Below, piece after piece: positions 11,301 through 26,300 of a DNA stretch of 64,000 nucleotides. This DNA is from Anticarsia gemmatalis (taxonomy: Eukaryota > Arthropoda > Insecta > Lepidoptera > Erebidae): the NCBI RefSeq assembly GCF_050436995.1, contig NC_134764.1, forward strand, positions 1,922,001 through 1,986,000. Direction: 5' to 3'. Position 1 is the stretch's first letter. Every line of letters starts with the position of its first letter. The notes beneath the pieces were generated by a model that saw nothing but the letters and a program-made list of their open reading frames with translations, was not told where the DNA came from and did not search any database. Made by a program: the position numbers and the translations under genes.

Positions 11301-14300
11301 TATTATATATAATGTTAGTTTTCCTGCTTGTACCCAGTTGATAACGCGGTTATTGAACTATTCCAAGGTCTTATAAATTATATTTTAAATAAATTCTTGA
11401 ATAAGAATTCGCTTATTATAAGGTTTAAATATAATATTTATACTAGGATGATAGTTTGGGTTTAGTAGTACTGTGTGTCTGTATTTTTTTTATTCCTATT
11501 ATTTTATTAATTCACTTCTCTATTCTGCACTTCTTCAAGTTATTTCAAAATTCTTCAAGTATCTTTAAAATGTTGTAGAAAGTCAACGGTTAACGTGTAT
11601 ATTGCAATCTGCAGACACATGATAACGATCTCGTAATAATGAATGAAAAAAGAAATATTTTTATCTCCGAGCCGTACTTAATAGGTTTAATTAAGTCGAC
11701 GTTGCTTTCAATCTCACAATCGGTCACGGTCGTTCAGTCTACCTTTTAACTGTTTCGTTCACACACTACAGATCTTAGTAAATTATCTTCATATAGAGAT
11801 TGATAAAGAATACGGCATTTTGCTACCAATCAAATCAGCTACTCTTTATAAAACGTCTAAAACACATTTTAGCATAGAAATGCTGTAGGACTTCACATTT
11901 ACGCTACACTTGTGAAGTCAATACCACAGCATTTAATTAGGATAAAATGACTGATTAACTTTAACAATTTTTGTATAAGCTTTATCCAGATACAAAACCC
12001 CCCCGGCTGGAGATAGAATAATGAAATTGGTCGATAGATATGCGTGCAGAACGTTTGTCTATACAAATAGAACTATGATTTTTTATACACAGGTATTATT
12101 GAAGCAGAACGGGTGCTTACAATAAACAAATAATAGGAAAAAGCAAAATGGATTGACTGTTCTAAGTATTTCTCACTGCTTTAAGTCTACGATGTTCAAC
12201 TTCTTATTGTAACGTATAATCAATTGCATAGTTTTAAATTGGTCCTTAAATCGAAAGTTTAAGTTCTGTCGTAGTAATAGGAAAATTACGACCATCTAGG
12301 GGTTCGCTGAAAAGTCCGGGAATTTTATTCTTTACTAGCTGACCCGCGCAACTTCGCTTGCGTCACATTAGCGAATGGGCGAAATTTTTCCCCGTTTTTG
12401 TAACATTTTTTACTGTTACTCTGCTCCTATTGGTCGTAGCGTGATGATATATAGCCTATAGCCTTCCTCGATAAATGGGCTATCTAACAGTGAAAGAATT
12501 TTTCAAATCGGACCAGTAGTTTCTGAGATTAGCGCGTTCAAACAAACAAACAAACAATCAAACAAACAAACAAACTCTTCAGCTTTATTGTATTATTAAA
12601 GTATAGATTAGTATAGATATCAATTCTTTCCTCCCCTGTCTATAAAAAAGGTTCCTTAGTAATAAAATGAGTGATATCGCAGATAGTGACGTAGAAACTA
12701 ACCTTTTTACAACCTTCCCGATGTTCGTACATTTATGGTAATAGTCTTTGATGTGGAATTGTCACGCGTTATGTTACATTCGAATTTGAATCTTGGGTTT
12801 TGGTAAATAGAGTGATGTTTTGTTTAGTTCCTATGCAAAGGTTACTTATTATTTCTGCTTACTTTTAAATTAAAATCGATTTATACAAAAAAATACAGTT
12901 ATAATATTATTATATTATAGCATTACTGAATTCTGTACAACATATAAGTACAGAAAAAAAAAATACAAATCCTTATTGTATAATGTCTACGTATAAATGT
13001 CTAATAATAACAATAATTAAGAATTATGTCATAATTAAAGATTAGCGTTATAGTTTTAATGACGTATTTATAAAAAAAGTTAAGGGCTTCTGAACATAAC
13101 GATGTGATTTTAAAATGTTTGTTTTTTATGTTTTCTATTAATGACTACGCTAATTGTATTTTGCCAAAACATTTATACAAACTAGGAAAATAATGTACAC
13201 AATAAAATTTGTCATGGTTGTTTTGTCGTTAAAATTAATTTTGACAAATAATAACAAGTCATATAATTTAATTATGTCATTAAGCGAACAAATTAAACTA
13301 TAATTAAATATAATGCTCTGAATGTAATTTTTTCTCAATATTTTTTATATATTTTTACATTATTACATACATAGTAGTTATATATGATAGGTATTAGATT
13401 ACTAAAATAATTATTATTATTCAGTGATAGAGATATAAGACTATTAATATAATATTTGTTCAGGTTTCTAGATTTGTCCAGTTATGTAAGCTGTTATTCT
13501 TGAAATAATATAAAATAGGTATCTATTTAGATATAATTTAATATATTTTTTTACATTACTGACGCATTCATAGTTACGAGATCCATTTTAATTATAAAGA
13601 ATTATTAGTCATCAGTCTTAGTTTTCATTGGCTGGAATAGTTAAAGGCTTTTGCTGAAAAAAGAAACAGCCGGGTTAATGATATTATCTTTCCTTTTCCA
13701 CGACAGTTCCTTTTATTTTATACATATAAACTGTAACATCTAACAAAATCCGGTCCAAGTCCATGACAACAAACGAATACGTTTTAAATAGAATATAATT
13801 ATTCTTATACCCATTTTTCATTATTTCGACCTACTTTTAAACCACTATAACATAATTTATTACCCAAATGCTGCTTATCATTATTGAAGGTTCTTAAAAC
13901 GACAAGTATTATGATACTCGTTTAAAATATGTTTCTGTCGCTAAGTTCATTGCAATCCCAACATTGCATTATCGTTTTAGCTTGATCTTATATTTCGTGG
14001 TACAGGGAATGGTGTTTTGAAACCTTTGATGAATTACATGCAGGTGATTAAACCTTTATTGCTGTTGAATCTTTAGCTCTCTTACTGTGAACGAGAATAT
14101 GTTTCACGCACAAACTAAGATATGATTTGTAATTGTTTCTGAAAAATATTTAATGGATAGTATCGAGTAAGGTGTCTTTTCTATAATCATAGAAAAAAAA
14201 CAGTATAATTTAGCTGAATCGGGAATAGAAGACATCGTGATCAGCACTCGCATAGATTGCCGCTGAGACCACAATGTTAGGCAAAAAGCAATCAGCGTAA

Positions 14301-17300
14301 GATATTGCAAAGATATCATAGACTAGCAATGCAAGTTTAGCACGAGATGACCCTATATTCTTGGAAAACTGTGTTTAAAATACACCTATCTCTAAGTAAA
14401 TCCCCTATACAGAAAACGGACAAAATACTTTAAAATAAATAAACGTTTTTATCGTCTATCCAATTATTATTGTTCTATACTTTATAGTTTTACATACCTA
14501 AGTCTATTGTCTAACCATGTTACAGTTTTCAATAAATCAAATTCAACACATTCACACCTAGTTTGATCAATTATCACCATATCGTTAAGTAAATCACGTC
14601 GAATCAAGTACACGATTCGTAACCGATATTTTCTAGTTATTACCGGTTTTACACTTCCCTTTTTTGCTCGGTCCGGACACCAAACCTGTTTGCAGATGAT
14701 TCACGAGTTAAGCATAGAATTTAAGAATAAGGGACTAGTGAGAACGTAATACGAAAGTGTATTGAAAAGGTGCAATATGTTTATGCAAGATGGTTCCTTA
14801 TTCCATGGGATTTTAAGCAAGTTTCTCGTCTATGGGATTGTATTGATGCAGGGTGCTATTCACACGGAACAAAATTCACCCGAATCTAAAGAAATCAGAT
14901 GAAACAGGCTTTTGTTCAAAGAATGACACCCGAAATCGGACCTTTCATGTCTAGAGTTCTTAAATAATAATTCAAAATGAAAGTCTATATAAGAAAAAAA
15001 CATGACACATAAGGTGCCAGCAATAAGACGTTTGGGTGTGTACAGAAAGAGTTTTACATTGAATCTAATAAAGCGTCTGCTATATACTTAAAAGTTGCTG
15101 GTCAAGAAAGATATAAGGACATGAAAAAAGAAAAATATTGAACAAAAAAAGCGCTTTACATAATACTTAATTCTCATTCTAAGCCGACTTTAATAAAAGA
15201 GCAAAACAGACCTCGATTAAACGTCATCTTATTCATAACTTCACTCACTTTTTCGTTATTAAAATGTAAATGAAGTTAAGATATATTTTTTTCTGTTGAT
15301 ATTCCATTTTTTCAGATTCTAGATCTATTTTTGACTATTATTAAGCTGATTTCACAAAACATGTTGAATATGTGTCTGATTCAATTGAGCTCGTTCACCA
15401 TTTTGAACTAAATTACACTAGGTCAATAATTATGTCATCAAATCTATTGAAGTAATATGATTTGTTTCATTTGATTCATTGAAGCTATCCGTGATAGAGC
15501 TATTTGCTTTATTTATGATACTACTGCTGCTACTGTTCATATTTTAGCACTAAACCAATTCGTTTTAGTGAAAAGTGGGTTTAGATTTATTAATTGTTTT
15601 TTAACAAACTGAATTATTTATTTGTCAATATTCTTAATAAAGGTTCACTTGTTAGTGTTTTATTATATGTATAGATAGAAAGTAGATTCAACAACCCTAT
15701 TACAAATATATTCAAATTGTAATGAGTCATTATATAACTTCATAAATGTTTTAATAGGACCTCGTGATGTACAAATCATCTCAATCCGAATTGTAAGTAC
15801 AATATCAATATTACGGAACTCGAAAACATGAAGTATGGACACGCAAAATGTAAGACCCGAAAAAGGGGACCGGGAGCTTCCTTCATGTCAATCCTGTCTT
15901 ACATAACAGGCCCCCTGTCAATGAACTTCGCATTCACAATAAAAAAGCCTCTAACTGGTTTCGCGAACGGACGAAGAATGTTAACCATCCCGCAGTACAC
16001 ATATCAATCAAATTTAACACTTACGTCCCTATACATAAAGATTAAATTATCTTGAAGTTTACGTTGAAAAAAAAAACTGCAAGGTCTGGTGTCTCATGAC
16101 GAGATTCAACTCAGAAATTAAGGTGTAATGACTCTTATGGCGTTTGAAATACAGTTGAATTTTGATTGTGTAGTTCAAGTACAAGGTGCAAGAAAGTACC
16201 CAGTCTCATTGTTTCGCTAGGCTAGTTTGTTGACTATAACAGTTGGGTCTGAATCCTCGTGCCCCAGTTAAACACTGCGGTGGTCGGCCTCTATAACATT
16301 CTCGGTTTTTATACAAGTAATTGTAACGGTAATCGCAGGATGTGATCGTGAATTTATTCTAGAATGTGCTTCGTCATTCGTTCATTCATTCGTTGGTTTT
16401 AGAGTGAATCGTGAAGTAGTCCGTTTGGTAGAATGTTTTACTTTTAAACGAGTGTTGGTTATGATATTAGATCTTTGGTAGACTTTAGTTTCCTAAATTG
16501 TCTGCAATGGTTTTTATGTGGGATAGGTTATTCGAAAACTTAAAAAACTGCAATAAATTCTGCAAAGTAATTTGGTTTGAATTCTTTTGTTTTCATGTAC
16601 GAATATGCTTATTTAAAGCATGCATCTTTAAAACTACTCGATAAATTGCAAATAATGTGAATAGAACTCCAACTGGCATTTGGCCAGAACAGACTATAGC
16701 CTCAAAAAGGTTATCTTGTAAAGAGATTTGAAGCCTTCTATAGTCATCGAATTATGAGTTAACTCATGAAATTGCAGGAACTATCGTTTTAAAAACGAGA
16801 ATCTTGTAGGTTTTCAGTTGCTAATTTCATTATTTTGCTTCATTTAATTAATATCAGATTCTCATACGATCGGTTTCTGTTTAAATTCATATGAAAAACG
16901 CTATTGAATAGATAAACTACCGTTAACTGTACCTCAGAAACCGGGGGTTAATATCTCCGCGAGGGGATAAACTTCTGTCTGTTTAACCGTGACGTGTTCT
17001 AAAACCATTGTGATGTGGTCTGGTTGTTCAGGCGTAACTTACTGTCGATTTATTACTTCTATAGCTATGCTCCAACTCGAATGTGTTACAGTCAGAACTG
17101 TATGAAATATGACTGAGATTTGTTAGAAAAATGTATGTCACACAAAAATTTAAAATGAAGGAGTAGTTTTGAAAAAATAGTCTTCGTAGTTTTCGTATAA
17201 GTTCGTCTTTGATCCTCAATGGATGATAAACGTCCCCTAGAGTTAAGTTGGACCAATGATGACTAATGTTATACCTACTAGATAATATCTAACTCTCGTA

Positions 17301-20300
17301 CCAATTAACTTATACCAGCTACTTCGTCCGCGTAAAAAGATTTCAGAGATAAAGGTACCTTACACGTTAATACATGTTTCAAATTATCTGCGCACCAGGG
17401 ACCGAAATCCGCTCAGTAGTTTTTGCGTGATTGAGTAATAAACATCCATCCAAATATCCAAGGTCCGCATATAATATTAGTAAGATCCAATATACAGTCA
17501 AAGTAAGTCTGATGACGTCTTCAACGACTGTCATGTTCCTAAACCTCAATATAGTAGGTATAACGTTGCCAAGATTGATATCTCCACAACTTACTCTCAT
17601 TTTCATTACGGGTCTTGTAACTGTACTGTACATAGATTCAATACTAGTGCGCATGCGTGCCAAATATCAATGAAACTTTGCCGGCTCGCAAATTCTATGA
17701 ATCGATCTCGAACGTTTCTTTGACAACTGTGTGTGCCGGTTTTTTTCTACTTATAGATATTCTATTTGATAGTTAAGGTCTCAGATTGTAGTACTTTTGC
17801 TGTTAATAGACGTGGAGTTTGTTCGAATTATTTAATCTATTTTTTGTCTTTTTCATTGACAAGGAGTTTTAATCTTGCCAGAAAGAGATAAAGCATGGGT
17901 TACCTAATACCGGTTTACGCATCGTCCTACATAGTTGATACTTCTTTTAATAAGCTAAGGTTTACTTGTGCTTCTTATCAAAATAACTTTTATCAACTTA
18001 CTATTAACATAATCCAAAATAACCATATTACCACGGGGTAAGGCAGAGACCAAAAGAAGGTCATCTATCCCTACAAATTCTTTTGGTTCATTCACATCCA
18101 TACATCTTGTTACAAACTTATCACAATAAGGTATTTTATTCACGTCTTTCATAAAAGGAAGTGATGTTGTTTTATTATGTCTAGATCATAATATAGCTAT
18201 AGTAAGGAAAACGTATACTTCTCACTAGTCACAATGGCGAAGTATTTAACTCTCACAATAGTGCACTTTGTTTTAACAACTGTGACCGATGTAACGTATG
18301 TCTCTATGTTTGTATAGATAGCCAACATTGTTACGTTTTATATACTTCTCACAACTATAGAATTGAAGGAAATGACGTCACGACACGAAGTTTGCCGTCA
18401 AGATCGCAGTAAAATGAATAGTTGACATCGTTATGGGCCAGTTTCACGACTTCCAGTTAAGTTTCAAGTATATGACAGATGAGAGACCGACATTTTTTTT
18501 AAAGAACACTGACTCGCCTTTTTTAAAGATTATCTTTCAGTGGTGAAATGGGGCTAGAAGTTTAATGGATAAGTCTATGCGAAGTAAAGTATACTTGTCA
18601 TCCATACTGCTAGTTATTCCCTATTAAATTAACTGGACAATTCTATATGTCATGCACACTGTTAACCTGGCAACTGGCAGACGCATACTGGAAGTAAAAT
18701 ACTGTCAATATTAAGTTTACTGGACAAGTCTATTTGTCACATATACTGGTGATCATAATCCATCAATAACAAAATCATTTCAAAATTAAATTTCACGCAA
18801 GGAGTCATCATCATCATAGGCTTGTGTCCATCTATTGCAGATTATTCAGGTGCCGCCAGACAGAAGAATATTTGTTACTAAGTAACATCTTCGTTCGGTA
18901 ATTTGTCATATAAGTAAGGAGTAGGCCTATTATAATAACAATACGTTGCAATACCTACTGGAATTCATCTGCATAAACATAAACTCGCAATAAATGTAAA
19001 AATAGCGCTTGCATGCTTTTTTTCGAGCCTAGGTCAGGAAACATGCGTCATACAGAAGAATGTACAGTCAGTTACAAAAGTCGCTGAACATATTCAATAT
19101 TTTGTAGCCCTTTATTCTGTAAATTGCATATTATTTCATCGAAAAATCATTTAACTTTGATGAAATTTTTAAGTCCGACTAATTCTACCTAATTTTGTTC
19201 AAGTAGTTATGAACATTTCGTAACAAAGAGGTTTTAACAATTTGAAGCCCTACTTATAGTCAACAAAAACGACAATTTGTTGACATTTCCATTTTTTTTT
19301 CTTTTTCCAATTTTAACTTTTTTGTTATGGACAAGTGTTAGTCGAACTATGGAACAAAAATATAAGACATGCTTATCCGATACTGCCTTCTCCGTGTCAA
19401 AATTATAAAGCAGAAGATCTTAAACGAACAGCTTCAATATTTCTACGAAATTTTGTTTTCACCAAACATAGCAGGCCTTCGAAAGTCGTCATGCGTTTTG
19501 TAGCTACATGTACCTAAACTACCTACCTACTTAGTTTTCATCGAGTTTTTGATTTTTGCATGTTCTTGGCAAGAGTATTGTAGCACGATGTTGGCGTAAA
19601 TACTTCTGGTTGTGTAACTATTGATTATTATGAGCCGGCTTGTTTTCTTTGGATTGCGCTCAAGAAGTAAAATGGCCTGTTTCTGGTAGGAAATGTTTTT
19701 ATTGTTATATATTACAATAATCTTAAAACTGTCGTTTGTGTTTAAGATTGCTGTGCCAAGTTTTTGTTAGTTTTAGTTCTTTTCCACCAATACGAGTGGA
19801 AACTTGCAGGCCATTGGAGAAGATTTCGCTGAAACCTCTGACAGTTAAATTGATTAAAGTGGGCTTTATCCCACTGGTAGTCTTTGAAAATATCTTTTTC
19901 GTACTTTTCCTATGTCTTGTTAGTTTTTTTTATCACAAAATGAGTACACAGCTTTAAGATCTTATTCATTTAATCCAGATGTGTTATCAACACGAATTGG
20001 TCCCTATTCCATTTCAATCACGAAATCTCAAAACCACATAATCTAACCAATTAAGTTTTAGTATTATACGTTTCCCAGAAACACCAAAAAGCCCACGTCA
20101 TACGAAACTCAGCAGAATAAATAGTACCGCTTACTAAACGTTGGCTTCAAACGTTCATGTTTGGTTATAAATTATTAGGTTTCAAAGCCACACACGCTTT
20201 GAATGTACGAGCTTTGAAACTGTAGGTAACGTGAATACGTGTAATTATGTTTCAGTACCGCTTTGCTTTTATGCGGCAGAAATTTTCAGCTTCTTAGTCA

Positions 20301-23300
20301 GGTTTTGCGTCGTTTGAAAGAACTAGGAGACCTAATTTGTTTGTCTTTACTTTGCTATTGTAAATTTAGTAACTATGAGTATACCGTTGTTTATTTGTAA
20401 TTTGAGAGGTAGGTATATTATTATGACTGATTTCATCACTTCTGAATAATTACCAGTTATTTCATTAAGTGGAATATTGACATCTTTTTACATATAATAC
20501 TGTCACTTAATATTTTGAATATGCAATCTGACACTTATATACTACCGTAAACCTAGGCCTTAACCCTTTTTAAAACAGTCTAGTTGATATACATACGTCT
20601 ACTTTACTAATAATTTCGGTACTCTTGACAAAATTTGATCACAAACATTCTTCGTTTCGAGCATGCTAAAGATGTATTGTTTATTACAGCTTAATGATAT
20701 TATTTGGCAACAAGCGAGATCAAATGCTAGTCGTTCTGAGAAAAGCACATGTTCGTCAGTTAGGCTCAAAAATAAAACACGACACCGATGTGTTTCAAGA
20801 ACAATTCCTACTATTATTAGTACGAAAGTTCATGAGAGTTGCATGATATATTTCAGGGGTGGCCAACCGGTCGATCGCGATCGACCGGTCGATCGTGACC
20901 ATTAGTCCAGTCGATCGTGGTAAGGCAAAAAAATATAAATAAATAGATCAGACTGCGCAACGTAATTACCAAATACTACAGGATCATCTTGTATCATTTT
21001 TCAATCGCTTTTCCGTCGCGGTATTAACCGGTATTTATCCTCTATTCTACGCAGTATAGTCTTTTGTTTTCGGCACGCGATGACCAATATGCGGGAAGCG
21101 TGTGGGATGCGGGGGAGGGGCGTGTGTCAATCCGTCCCGTGGTTACGTCTCATTCAGTCAGTTGACAGTTGACGACAGAGACTAGGTACTGGAGGTACGA
21201 CGTTTCGAACAATTTATAAACATCAAGGATCATATGGAAAAACATCCTACCTACAATTTCATTTCTGAGAAGTACACGACAGAAATTAGGGCAGTGATAG
21301 CAGACTTCGAAATTCGCTTTAGTGATTTCAAAAAAATTGAGAAATTGGTTCAATTCATCAGTTATCCGTTTAATGATTCCATTGATCATAGTGATATCTA
21401 TGAATTGGCTACAAAATTCGCAGATATATTTCAAATGGAGCACATGATGTTACAAAACGAAATTATTACTCTGCGCTGCGACATATTTCTAAAAGCAAGG
21501 TCATCATCAGGTCAAGACTTCTGGGCATTGGTTTCCAACGAAATATATACAAACTTGAAGAAATGTTTTGAACAACTTCATTCGTGTTTTGGTTCAACAT
21601 ATTTATGTGAGTCAGCATTTTCCTACTTAAAACAAACAAAAAATAAACACCGTTCTCGCTTGACAGACGCTCATACATTGGATTCTTTAAGGTTGACAAT
21701 TTCCAACTACAAACCTGATTATGCTAAACTAGTGGAAGATACTGCGACGCAATGCTCACACTAATATATAGATAGGACCTATGAATGTTGATTAAACATC
21801 ATCTGAGTTGATGATGTTTAATCAACATTCATAGACTTTCATTCCAAAGTATTAAGTAAGAGTAAGGAAACAATCTCACATGTGATACAAAAATTGTAAG
21901 ACTGTTTAATAAAAAATGTTTTATGATTGTGTACTAAACACTATGCTGTTTCATTAAAGATTTCAAGAAGTATGTAATTGGTAGATCGCACAGGGTTCCG
22001 GTAGTAAACAGTAGATTTTACGCCTAATCAAGTTGGCCACCCCTGATATATTTGTTATCATTTCAAGAAAAGACTAATGAATTTATTTGTACAAAATTTG
22101 GCACAGATCTAAGCACCTTATAGGACGGAATTACAAATGGGATAGTTTTATACTTGATCAATTTAAATAAAGCCGAATAAGACCCTACAAAGAGAAAAAC
22201 AGATCTTATCGTTGATGTCCTTCAAAAGGGTCAGACAAGATACTATATACGAATGTAAATGATGCAAAAGAAGTTTGTAAGCATCGTAGCAAGTGGCGGT
22301 TTTTATTCTTCGCTATTTCTCATTCGGAAAAAAGGCATGAGTTTATGTATATATGTAAGTAAATAAACAGCACAGTAGCTAAGTTATGTGTGAGGAAATA
22401 AAAACTAGTAGCACAATAAAACCTTATCAAAGTCTACGATGCAAAACTAATAAGAAAATTATCGGATAAGGAATTCCATAATATAACGATATCGTGTACT
22501 ACGCGATACTATAAACCTTACCTACTTGTATTGTCATATGACGCGTTTATGCTGTGACGTCATGGCACTGACGCGACTGTGACGTCACGATACATAATTT
22601 ATCTTTCCCTGCTGTTCCATTTGATTAAGCGTAAAGATTTGGAGGTTGAATGAACTGAAAGTAATTTACAGTCAAGTAGGTAGAATTCAATGTTATATTT
22701 TTGATTGTACTTTTTTAGTATTTTTTTTATTTGTTATTATATTAGTGTTAGTTAGCTATTTCTCTATTTTCAGTGGTAAAATGCTCAAGAAAATGTGATG
22801 GTCTACAAATATTTTTGCCTTTGATCGTGCTCTTTTGTAGTGTTGTGTTGATAAGGAAGGCATTTTTTGGGTATGTTCGTGTTTATTTTATGTAGGTTAA
22901 TTGTACAAAAGCAGAAATAAAACCGTACTTGATTAATTGAGCGATTAGAAATATCATGTTAAATCAGTTTGCTGAATATAAACTTACTATTGTATAATCA
23001 AATAAAATATAATAAGCTTTGGTATGTTTAAAACTCCTGGTTGTGTAGTAATGTCGTGAAAATATTTGCATACAACATAGATCTTTAAAAATCATATTTA
23101 TTTAAAATCTCGGTCAAATAGGCCATTAATAAAATCACCCATCCATCCACTTGTCACTTGTTTTTAAATACTGGCAGCACATGACAATCGTTATGCTGGC
23201 AACACTGCTCGGGTAATCGTTCTGAAATCTAAAAATATGGCTGTATAAAGTGTTTTATTTATAAACGTATGGCTATGGTGTAATGCCAAGTTTTATGCGG

Positions 23301-26300
23301 TTATAACCATTTTATGATTATCGTACATTCACCTAGTTAGTTTTTAATTAATAGGCGATTATTTCTTGTTTTAGTGGTACTCATTACTGAAACTATAAAC
23401 TCACGGTTTAGTTTTTTTATTAACGACCTTGCTTTTCTAGCGGTTTCCACCTACATAATAATATATGAACATTTTTCAATTAAATTCATGTTAGTAATAT
23501 GTCATCGAAGTCTTTCAGTAATTGACATGTAGTCAGATAGTTACATTAGTTTTTTGGATTCATTCATATCTTATAACATACTATCTTCACTTACTGATCG
23601 GCCGCGCTTGTAATCTAATAAATTTCCTTATAATCAGCTACCTAGTTTGAATTTCCCATATGAAATGTTCATAAATTTTTTGTTCACTTAATGTCTAGAT
23701 GACACTTTTAAGTATTTTTAACTGTTATTTGAAGGTAAGCGCAGATTTTGACGGAGTTATTCGTATCATGTTCTCATTCTAGTTTGACCTAGTTTCAGAC
23801 GTTTTTTGTCTTCTAGCTAGCTTTCATCCGCGGCTTGCCAAAATGCTGCTTGAAAATCTCTCTTCGTGTTCTTTCTTTATTGACGCAGCGAACAACAGAT
23901 GGTGTTATAAGCTGAGCTCTTTGTGGCTTATCTCGTAGAAATTTGCTTTAATAAAAGGAGGTAAAAGTTTTGACCGGTGTCTAGCTATGTTTGTAGTGAT
24001 TTTAGGCAATTTTTGATGTGCAGACAGTGTATTTTACACCGGTTTTTGGTTATTTTTGCAGTATCAGGAAATACTTGATGCTTTAGAGTTTTTGGTTTAC
24101 GAAATTTTATTCAAAATCGGTATAGTTGACATAATAGTGTAATCCGAGTATCCAAGAGCATGCTCATGCATTATCATCAAATTACCTCATACACGATGAA
24201 ATTATGACTAAGCTATAGTTCTAAGAAATCGAGATTAGTATTTCTTTGTTTATTTATTCATGCCACTGAAGCTTCAAACATATCAAATGATAAACAACCA
24301 TAATACCATTATGAAGAAGAATCTGTGAAATAAGCGTCAAAATGCTTTTGTAGATAATGACGAACGCCTGAAACGGACAGCAAACGATTCATATCTATGC
24401 AAAATACGTTAAAAGAGATATGTTCGAAAGATATAGCGTTACTAAAGAATATATCTGTCAAAAGACTGCAAATAGAACGAAAAAGACACGTTGGCCTTCG
24501 TACAATTTTTCCAAAGGTGATTTCAAATGAACTTCGCACGTATTATTAACCAGTTGCTACCTTCCCACTGTTTCGTCGTGTGAAAATCCTACTAATATCA
24601 TGAATGCGAAAGTTTGTGAGTATGTATGGATGTTTGTTACTCCTTCACGCAAACGCTACTGGACCGATTACGATGAAATTCGTTATGTAGGTAGCTAAAG
24701 ACCCAGAATAACGCATAGGCTACTTTTTATCGCAGAGTTCCCGAGAGGAACGGTTACCACGCGGACGAAGTCGCGAGCGGCCTCTAGTCTTTCCTATATT
24801 TTTTCTTACATAACTTGGACTAATATTACAATTTGGCAAGACGTATGCTTTCGAAGTTTTCCGGTCAGATGTTTAGAGAAACGTGCCGGAATGTCTACCG
24901 CAATATGTAATTAGCGCTTATTATCTTTCCACATTTTTACTGTTTTTAAAGCCTATGTATATTTGTATGAGCTTATCATCTTGTTAATCATGCGTGCAGA
25001 CAGAAGATATTTGTCTTTGTTTATCGTCTGTCGTAATTGACATAATAGAGACAAAATTTACGATGTCCCGTGCGCGGAGACGTACAGTTTAAATACCAAA
25101 AGGCACATAAATTGTCTGCGTTTAAGGTGGCTTAGTTAACTGGTCGTTAACTAGAGGTAGCTATTGAATGCAACTGGCTATGTATCAGTACCGCTATTTT
25201 GGTGCTATAATGATTTTGATTGCAGAATAAATTAGATGTGTTTTAATTTGTGACTACAGTTCCACGAACTACAATCCTGGCTTAGTGGTTAAGGTAAACA
25301 TGACGCTGCTACTGTTATTCTGGAGGTTACAGGTTCGATTCCCACTTGGAACGAATATTTAACAAAAAGTTGCTTGAGGTTTGGTTCTAGTTCTCGCGAC
25401 ACTAGACTCTTAGTGCAGTAGTTACCTTTTATATACAAAAACGAAAAGAATTAGGTCCATTGTGTTGTGATGGAAATATCCAAAATTAGCAAGTGATCAT
25501 GTTTTTATCAAAAATCTTCCACAGTGAAACCGGTCCACGATCCTAATCTCACGATAACTTGTAATAATATTGACACAGTCTACGCTAAATTGATGGTCGC
25601 CAGATCTATCTATAGAGCTACTATAGTTTCTAAACTATGGTAGCTAATTACGGCTTTACTTGTGATAGCTTGGAAATTAAAGCCTTAAGATTATGACCTG
25701 AATGATAAAGTTATAAGTGCAAAAAATAAGTCAATGATGTGTACATTGTGTACAAACTAGAATCACTGTCGCTCTCTATACATGGATCCAATGTTATGAT
25801 CCGCTAGGAAAGTCTGGATTTTTAATCCTGTTCCCTAAGTTGATATTATACTTTTTAAGGACTGTTGAGGTGATATATTTACTAAAGACTGACAAGAATA
25901 TTTAAGAATACTGCTTGCTTCAACGAAATGATTATAATTTGCGTTTTCAAAATGTTTGTACGCGTTCAGACATTTTGCCTTGCAGCACAATATTCGATAA
26001 CTTAGTAGAGCACGATTTTTCTATTATAATTAATAGTTCTGTGCATTTCCATAATAAACTGTATCCAACAGGCCACCGTCAACTGCAAAGGCCTGCAGGT
26101 AGCTCATGTTAAAAAAAAAATATTTCGTATACTTCCGACTATCGCGAACCTTGCATATAAGGCTACTAAGTGGTTGTACATAACGAGATGATATCAAAAG
26201 CTTCAGTATCTTGCTAATCTTACTTTATAGGCAGTATTATTTATCTTTCTCATTTCTCTCTGCTTATCTACCATATGGTGATAATCTTAGGCCATTCATT

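Larger units (their letters stand above)
20854..22045 (+). mobile_element. hAT-family DNA transposon, internally deleted
   Basis: A complete 1192-bp element. It begins CAGGGGTGGCCAAC and ends GTTGGCCACCCCTG, a perfect 14-bp terminal inverted repeat, and is flanked by a perfect 8-bp duplication ATATATTT. The left end holds a 24-bp perfect palindrome (20866-20889) of CCGGTCGATCG type and further TCGATCG copies, the usual subterminal transposase-binding clutter of this group. It carries only the carboxy-terminal part of a transposase ORF, so the catalytic amino-terminal part has been lost and it cannot move by itself. It lies in PRODH intron 1 in the gene's orientation. The near-perfect termini and duplication suggest fairly recent insertion. 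Confidence 0.88.

Noticed and set aside
12539..12583. Regular short repeats considered as a CRISPR-like array
   Set aside because: It is a simple CAAA microsatellite without spacers, inside a retroelement tail; the genome is animal.
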